From positions 1-20,650 of the forward strand of contig SDWK01000243.1 in the NCBI GenBank assembly GCA_004195335.1: a stretch of 20,650 nucleotides of DNA. Direction: 5' to 3'. Below the pieces are notes generated by a model, which was not told where the DNA came from, searched no databases, and saw only the letters and a list, made by a program, of their open reading frames with translations. Below, piece after piece: positions 16,901 through 20,650 of the stretch. Both the position numbers and the translations under genes were made by a program. Every line of letters starts with the position of its first letter. Position 1 is the stretch's first letter. Source of the DNA: Shewanella sp. GTDB lineage: Bacteria; Pseudomonadota; Gammaproteobacteria; Enterobacterales; Shewanellaceae.

Positions 16901-17131
16901 CAAGACAAAGAGGATGTCGCCATCGTTAAGTCAATTATTGTTATGGCTCATGCACTTAACTTGACCGTTATCGCAGAGGGCGTCGAAACTTTGGAGCAAC
17001 TCGAATTTCTTAAATCATCTAGGTGTGAAGAGTTTCAGGGATATTATTTCAGTCGTCCGATACTCGCCGTCGATATTGAGCAATATCTACAAGATCTTGC
17101 TGATGAAAATGTACCTAAAGTGGTGAACTAG
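13922..17131 (+). CDS. Membrane MASE1-GAF-PAS-GGDEF-EAL cyclic-di-GMP signalling protein
   Basis: The 1069-residue inner-membrane protein should both make and break cyclic di-GMP, with balance set by its sensors. From the N terminus: a MASE1 sensor of about eight to ten membrane helices (about residues 20-305; PVWPPTGIA block near 56-65), a coiled coil (305-350), a GAF domain (350-500), a PAS domain (512-625), a GGDEF domain (635-800) with intact GGDEF at 714-718 and an inhibitory RxxD site (RKED) five residues ahead, and an EAL domain (820-1060) with EALIRW (841-846), ELTES, DDFGTGYSS and VIAEGVET. All the motifs needed for both activities are present. The start is uncertain: the ATG at 13922 is used, but an ATG at 13964 (MDIEK) is possible and ribosome sites are weak for both. 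It is a single gene converging on arrB. Confidence 0.92.
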   Translation: MTLYASQIWTWIEDMDIEKLKYHLRLLALCGILSLVYYLSGRLGLLLAFEQAGVSPVWPPTGIAISAILIFGYRIWPGIMLGALLVNLSIALPFNAAILIALGNTLEAIVAGYLLIRYAERYPFTQVNHSAWFVAIAVIAPLFSATIGLVSLSMHNLIEASEFGIVWYTWWLGDVVGALVIVPLLLTWFRPHESMSEPLPVIALWGTGLVSLVLALLIFSPWHTELDPHQLLIFLVLPLLIWTALRFYHRSTTLMVTVFSGIAILGTLAGYGPFVMETPIQSLLTLQASVGAIMVTILILIASQEERKRVNRRLLQVQQDLEVKVGQRTHELYTSNKQLALEVTRQHQLGETLKALLNATNSTSNDQFLQFCVKDLANAYGAYFAFIGIFSDKTCQSIKTLAVWAGDKVEENFSYRLRGTPCEDALNHNVELVSSRAALHYPEDKLLNELEVDSYFGAPLVAPSGETIGIIAVMDKKAMDIEEWVKPVLGLFANRVALELQRQSSQKELEMAASVFKESAEAIVICDNEDKILRVNPAFYKITGYSQIEVVGQSPQLLQSDQPIQSMVHNREAALKKNDIWQCEVSGYRKNGEHFLSWQTVIPVNDENGDTQQIIYIFSDITERKLFEEHIYNLAHHDSLTQLPNRVAFQLQMNTALERAKRSKTQMAVMFIDLDHFKMINDTSGHPVGDLLLQQVAERFKRALRKEDVISRFGGDEFTVLLSNTRTENATTVVARKLLACFYEPFKLPSSEVVISASIGIGVFPDNGDSVDSLLMNADSAMYRAKEKGRNCFQFYTKEMNQYAQERLELELDLRKALERDEFVLHYQPQFDPNGRITGCEALIRWQHPDKGLLSPGEFINMAEITGLIVPIGKWVIDTACMQHKMWLSQGYPALNISVNLSGRQFLHHDLLETVKNAITTSGISPSCLELELTESIMMVNVEETIRTLNAISCLGIHMSIDDFGTGYSSMSCLKRFPVNKLKIDQSFVRGLPQDKEDVAIVKSIIVMAHALNLTVIAEGVETLEQLEFLKSSRCEEFQGYYFSRPILAVDIEQYLQDLADENVPKVVN

Positions 17132-17283
17132 AGATCAATATAAGTCTGTTACGTCGATATTGGAACTGTCGAGGTAAAAGGGCTGGTTTGAGTGGGTAGG
17201 CCCCTGTAACGCTAGTACTTCATAGATTTATAAGGATATTTTCGTTTTTTTTTCGCTCTTTATTAGTTCTTTACCCCTTACGA

Positions 17284-17320
17284 AAAGCCGTATTACATCA
17301 GTAATACGGCTTTGTTTTTG
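17284..17320. terminator. Bidirectional terminator between c-di-GMP gene and arrB
   Basis: A perfect 13-bp stem, AAAGCCGTATTAC (17284-17296) and GTAATACGGCTTT (17301-17313), closes a four-base loop. On the plus strand it runs into TTTGTTTTT, and on the minus strand into TTTTCG. It can end both convergent transcripts. An A/T-rich block with a run of nine or more T lies just left of it (about 17246-17254). Confidence 0.88.
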
Positions 17321-17333
17321 AAAAACGATTAGG

Positions 17334-18038
17334 CTAGCTTAAGCTTGATACTCCAAAGCTTCTAATGTAATACACCTTAGGACCAGTCCCCGCCTCTAAC
17401 TTAAGTTGCATAGGTTTATGTACTTTTATAAGCTGAGACACCTTGCTTTGAGGGTCATCTAGATCGCCCACAACTCTGGCATTTGATGGACAGGCATCAA
17501 CGCATGCTGGATTCATCCCCACATCTAAGCGATGGTCACAGAAAGTACACTTCTCTGTCGTGAGTACCGCCCGAGTGACTGGGTAGCTATCGCCTCGTTC
17601 CGGATTCTCATTAGGTGAAGCTTTGGCGCCACTCTTGTGGAGAACAATCAGTGGTGATGCCGTTCCTTTGTCTACCAGCTCAGAGTCATCCTGCCAACGT
17701 CGGTGTGGTTTAGCTTTGTTGAAACTAATCACCCCGTATGGGCAGGCTTCCATACACTGTTTACAACCTATGCACTCATCATTGTTTTGTAAGGTTAAGC
17801 CTCGCTTGTCTTTGTACATCGCGCCAGTGGGGCATATTTTCACACAGGCGGCGTCTTCACAGTGATTGCACAATGTTGGAATATAGCTGTATTTCACATC
17901 GGGGAAGGTGCCCTCTGTTTTTGCAATATGATGTGACCAGTGAATGCCATCGTTGGTATTATTTTCTGTTTTGCAGGCTAGACTACAGCCACCGCAGCCT
18001 ACACATTTTTGTAGGTCAATAACCATTCCTAATTTCAT
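17334..18038 (-). CDS. arrB: ArrB, four-cluster ferredoxin subunit of respiratory arsenate reductase
   Basis: This 234-residue protein passes electrons to the molybdenum subunit encoded just upstream. It has the DmsB/PsrB-type pattern of sixteen cysteines in four groups: CVGCGGCSLAC (12-22), CNHCEDAACVKICP (57-70), CIGCKQCMEACP (near 89-100) and CTFC...CVDAC (near 163-183), enough for four Fe-S clusters. Length and sequence closely resemble Shewanella ArrB as I remember it. There is no signal peptide, so it is expected to be exported with its Tat-tagged partner. The start ATG at 18038 is 11 bases after the arrA stop, and its ribosome site GAGGTAA overlaps that stop, so translation is probably coupled. 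The operon ends at the hairpin at 17284-17313; no membrane-anchor gene follows. Confidence 0.85.
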   Translation of the reverse strand: MKLGMVIDLQKCVGCGGCSLACKTENNTNDGIHWSHHIAKTEGTFPDVKYSYIPTLCNHCEDAACVKICPTGAMYKDKRGLTLQNNDECIGCKQCMEACPYGVISFNKAKPHRRWQDDSELVDKGTASPLIVLHKSGAKASPNENPERGDSYPVTRAVLTTEKCTFCDHRLDVGMNPACVDACPSNARVVGDLDDPQSKVSQLIKVHKPMQLKLEAGTGPKVYYIRSFGVSSLS

Positions 18039-18049
18039 TAGCTGTTACC

Positions 18050-20632
18050 TCATACCTTTTCAATACGAATACGAATATGACCATAGAATGCCGACGCGCC
18101 GCTAAATCGGTCATAGCGTGCAGGAATAATGGCGTTGTTGCTGCCGCCTCTGGCAACCTTGCCAAATTCCGTTGCCGCAAATCGACCATATGCCCAGTGG
18201 CCTTGACCGAAACACTTAGCAACGCTGCCGGGACGAATGCCTTCCCATAGTTTTGCGGTACAGGTCAGTTCACCTACCGTGCTGATAATCTTAATTTTGT
18301 CACCGGTTTGTATGCCCAGCTTTTTAGCGTCAACGGGGTTTATCTTGGCAACATCCTGATTGGCTTCATCACCGGGATCGAGGTCTTTAAACTCGTAATA
18401 CCAAGGTGAGTTTTGCGAGCGACCTTCAAGGTTGAGGCGAGATTTTTGATCGACAAATAGTAAGGGGTAGCTCTTCTCGTCGCCATCGCGAATGGGTACT
18501 TGATAGTGTGGTACGAAGGCTAACTCTCCAAAGCCCGTATATTCACAAGCCTTTACAACCTCATCGATAGTAACGTGATGCTTTTTCGCATGCTTTGCTA
18601 AGGCTTTTTCTAAGGTTTTGCTATAAAACTCAAACTTGTGAGTTTCGGTTTTAAATTTACCCCAACGCTTTTGGTATTTGTAGCTATGTGAGTTCCAAAC
18701 TCCCTTATCTACAAACTCTTGCCACCCACTAAGCTTGTCGCCATATTTTGACGCATCTTTATGCCAAAGTGGTGCCGTAACGTGCTTAACCAGTAATTTG
18801 GCAAAATCTGCTTCATCTGTCGCTGGCTTATTTGTTTCAGGGTCGAGCAGTTGCTCGTTGATATATCGCCATGGCGCATCGAAGCCTTTATCTGCGAGCT
18901 TTTTAGCTAACATGTATGGAAGTTCAGACTCATCTTGGCGGGTATCATACAAGCGCTTTATCGACGGTTGCTGAATTGATACGTGACTGTGCCCGTTTCC
19001 CGCCGCTGCTAGCACGCCCCATTTTTCAAACATGTGGTGGCTGGCAGGGAAGAGGATATCGGCAAACCAACTAAACTCCGATATATTGGTCGTTACGTGA
19101 GCCATAAAACCGACTTTTGAAAGTGCCTGTTCCCATATTTTTGACTCAGGTGAAGAGAATCCAAAGTTGTTAAAATAGGCGAGCATGACTTCGATATTGT
19201 AAGGATCACTGGCGTTAATGGCGGTTGCAACATTATTGGTAACAACCCCCTTGCCTGATTTACCTTTTTTTAACGCCGGAAGCGCCAAACGGCCGCGTTG
19301 ATCAATCTTCTCATGCTTCACGCCTTTAAGTGCAACCTCATCCAGATAGCTCTTAGAATCAGGGAAGCTCTTATTAAGCGGGGCCTTGTTGTAAGGGAAT
19401 AATCCGCCTTTATTATCAATACCACCAAATAATCCATTAAGCGCATGACATGCCATCGAGGTGTATGTTCCTCTCGCCTGCATGACTGGGCCACGTGATG
19501 TCCAGACCTGAACTGCTGGCGACGCTTTACCCATATCGTGGGCAATATCACGGATGTCATCAGCTTTTATACCTGTGATTTTTTCAGCCCATGCCGCATT
19601 GTTGTCTTTGAGCGCCAAGTTCCACCACTTCACTAAGCCATATGCGTGGTTATCTTCAAATAACTCAGGATCGACTGTTTCACCAAACTTGAAGCGATTG
19701 GTTCCGTCTTTAAAATCACCAACAAAGGGTTTATGCCAAAGACCATTCACCAGTGCTTCGTGGGCGATAGCTAATGCCAGCGCAGAATCTTGTCCTGTTT
19801 CAATTGGGATCCACTTGTGTGCTTTGGCGGCAGAGGTTGATAGTCGAGGGTCGACAACCACGACCTTGGCACGTTCGAGTACGTTACCCCATTCACTGGA
19901 ATAGAAGCTAACTTGGCGGTTACTGGCAATCGGGTCTGCGCCGAAGGAGAGTATGTACTTAGTGTTTTTTACATCGTATTGGTTGTATCCCCAGTTACCA
20001 TCCAGATAGAAGGGACCCATTTTGTGGGCCTCAGCACAGATAGCACTATGAGAGATGTTATTCGGTGAGCCGATCATTTGAGTCATATGTTTGTATAGAA
20101 GATCGTTGATTAAAGAGTAACGACCTCTTAGCAGGGCATATTTATGACTCTCATTTTTGCTGCGTAATTCAAGAATGCGGTCTGCAAACATATCTAGCGC
20201 TTTGTCCCAGCTAATAGGGACAAACTTAGGGTCTTGGTCACGGCCCTTTTTAGGGTTTGTACGCATCATAGGAGTGCGGATACGGTCAGGGTCGTAGACT
20301 TGCTGTAAGGCAAGATGTTGGCGTGGGCAGCCTGAGGTTCCATGGATTTTTGAGTTGTCGTTGCCGCGAATTTTAATCGCTCTACCATCCATTATGTAGA
20401 CCTGTTTAGCACACCAAGAGGTGCAACCTTGGCAGGTGGTAGCGACCCATTTTCCTGTACCTGTTAACTTAGGTGCTTGAGGTAACTCTGCTGCGATACT
20501 ATCAGCAATAGGAGTTAAAGAGAGCGTTCCTCCCAAGCCGGTTAATACCGTTCCTGCTGCAGTCGACTTGAGTAACTGGCGCCTTCCTTTGTCTAAATCA
20601 TTAATATTTTTCTCTTTATTCTTATACTTCAT
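18050..20632 (-). CDS. arrA: ArrA, Tat-exported molybdopterin subunit of respiratory arsenate reductase
   Basis: This 860-residue DMSO-reductase-family protein most likely reduces arsenate to arsenite in the periplasm. I set the start at the ATG at 20632, because AAGGAG ends seven bases ahead of it; a GTG two codons earlier is too close. A twin-arginine signal RRQLLK (residues 17-22) precedes a hydrophobic stretch. A 4Fe-4S site follows (C67, C70, C74, C102). The sequence RGRYS (169-173) is the block reported to separate ArrA from ArxA. NNISHSAICAEAHKMG (191-206) carries the probable Mo-ligand C199, and its H195, S196 and K204, with R171 and Y216, fit the arsenate-pocket residues of Shewanella ArrA by recalled spacing. 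The dinucleotide-binding domain ends in SGASAFYGHIRIRIEKV. TtrA and PhsA relatives differ in length and in these blocks. Upstream DNA, where ars genes often lie, is outside the window. Confidence 0.86.
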   Translation of the reverse strand: MKYKNKEKNINDLDKGRRQLLKSTAAGTVLTGLGGTLSLTPIADSIAAELPQAPKLTGTGKWVATTCQGCTSWCAKQVYIMDGRAIKIRGNDNSKIHGTSGCPRQHLALQQVYDPDRIRTPMMRTNPKKGRDQDPKFVPISWDKALDMFADRILELRSKNESHKYALLRGRYSLINDLLYKHMTQMIGSPNNISHSAICAEAHKMGPFYLDGNWGYNQYDVKNTKYILSFGADPIASNRQVSFYSSEWGNVLERAKVVVVDPRLSTSAAKAHKWIPIETGQDSALALAIAHEALVNGLWHKPFVGDFKDGTNRFKFGETVDPELFEDNHAYGLVKWWNLALKDNNAAWAEKITGIKADDIRDIAHDMGKASPAVQVWTSRGPVMQARGTYTSMACHALNGLFGGIDNKGGLFPYNKAPLNKSFPDSKSYLDEVALKGVKHEKIDQRGRLALPALKKGKSGKGVVTNNVATAINASDPYNIEVMLAYFNNFGFSSPESKIWEQALSKVGFMAHVTTNISEFSWFADILFPASHHMFEKWGVLAAAGNGHSHVSIQQPSIKRLYDTRQDESELPYMLAKKLADKGFDAPWRYINEQLLDPETNKPATDEADFAKLLVKHVTAPLWHKDASKYGDKLSGWQEFVDKGVWNSHSYKYQKRWGKFKTETHKFEFYSKTLEKALAKHAKKHHVTIDEVVKACEYTGFGELAFVPHYQVPIRDGDEKSYPLLFVDQKSRLNLEGRSQNSPWYYEFKDLDPGDEANQDVAKINPVDAKKLGIQTGDKIKIISTVGELTCTAKLWEGIRPGSVAKCFGQGHWAYGRFAATEFGKVARGGSNNAIIPARYDRFSGASAFYGHIRIRIEKV

Positions 20633-20650
20633 TTCCACACTCCTTATAAG

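Noticed and set aside
18050..20632. Tetrathionate, thiosulfate/polysulfide reductase or arsenite oxidase ArxA
   Set aside because: Length, the RGRYS block, the AICAEAHKMG Mo-ligand region and the 234-residue partner fit ArrA better; TtrA is longer, PhsA shorter, and ArxA has a different motif at RGRYS.

Overview
The window looks like chromosomal DNA of a marine gammaproteobacterium, most probably Shewanella. The reasons are the protein sequences, which read as Shewanella-type ArrA/ArrB, UbiU/UbiV/UbiT and MASE1-GGDEF-EAL proteins, the moderate GC content, and a short ATACCAATCGGTAT-ended repeat of a kind I associate with this group. No phage genes, transposase, tRNA, rRNA or CRISPR array was seen. 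Ten protein genes are supported.

Layout. (1) Bases 1-4224: a large membrane sensor histidine kinase (minus strand) with a double beta-propeller sensor. It lies between two same-orientation copies of a MITE-like repeat; the left copy supplies the gene's last codons and stop. (2) 4225-5580: a YjiH-family multi-pass membrane protein (minus). (3) 5581-6188: a long, structured, gene-free divergent region. (4) 6189-6896: a DUF998 membrane protein (plus). (5) 6939-9519: ubiV and ubiU (minus) divergent from ubiT (plus), the oxygen-independent ubiquinone hydroxylation genes, with all eight expected Fe-S cysteines. (6) 9714-13592: a HypX-like two-domain protein (formyl-THF-type domain plus enoyl-CoA-hydratase-type domain), then an unusual acyl-CoA dehydrogenase-family protein (both plus); no hydrogenase gene is in view. 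(7) 13922-17131: a MASE1-GAF-PAS-GGDEF-EAL cyclic-di-GMP protein (plus), facing the next operon across a strong shared terminator. (8) 17334-20632: a Tat-exported molybdopterin oxidoreductase and its four-cluster ferredoxin (minus), best read as the respiratory arsenate reductase ArrAB; its promoter lies just outside the window.

The recurring theme is redox flexibility: anaerobic quinone synthesis, a periplasmic terminal reductase, a possible CO-ligand maturation enzyme for NiFe-hydrogenase, and signalling proteins (sensor kinase, c-di-GMP) that could couple environment to lifestyle. ArrAB and ubiUVT are the most secure functional calls. The HypX plus acyl-CoA dehydrogenase pair without hydrogenase genes, and the MITE copies abutting two stop codons, are the parts most worth a second look.
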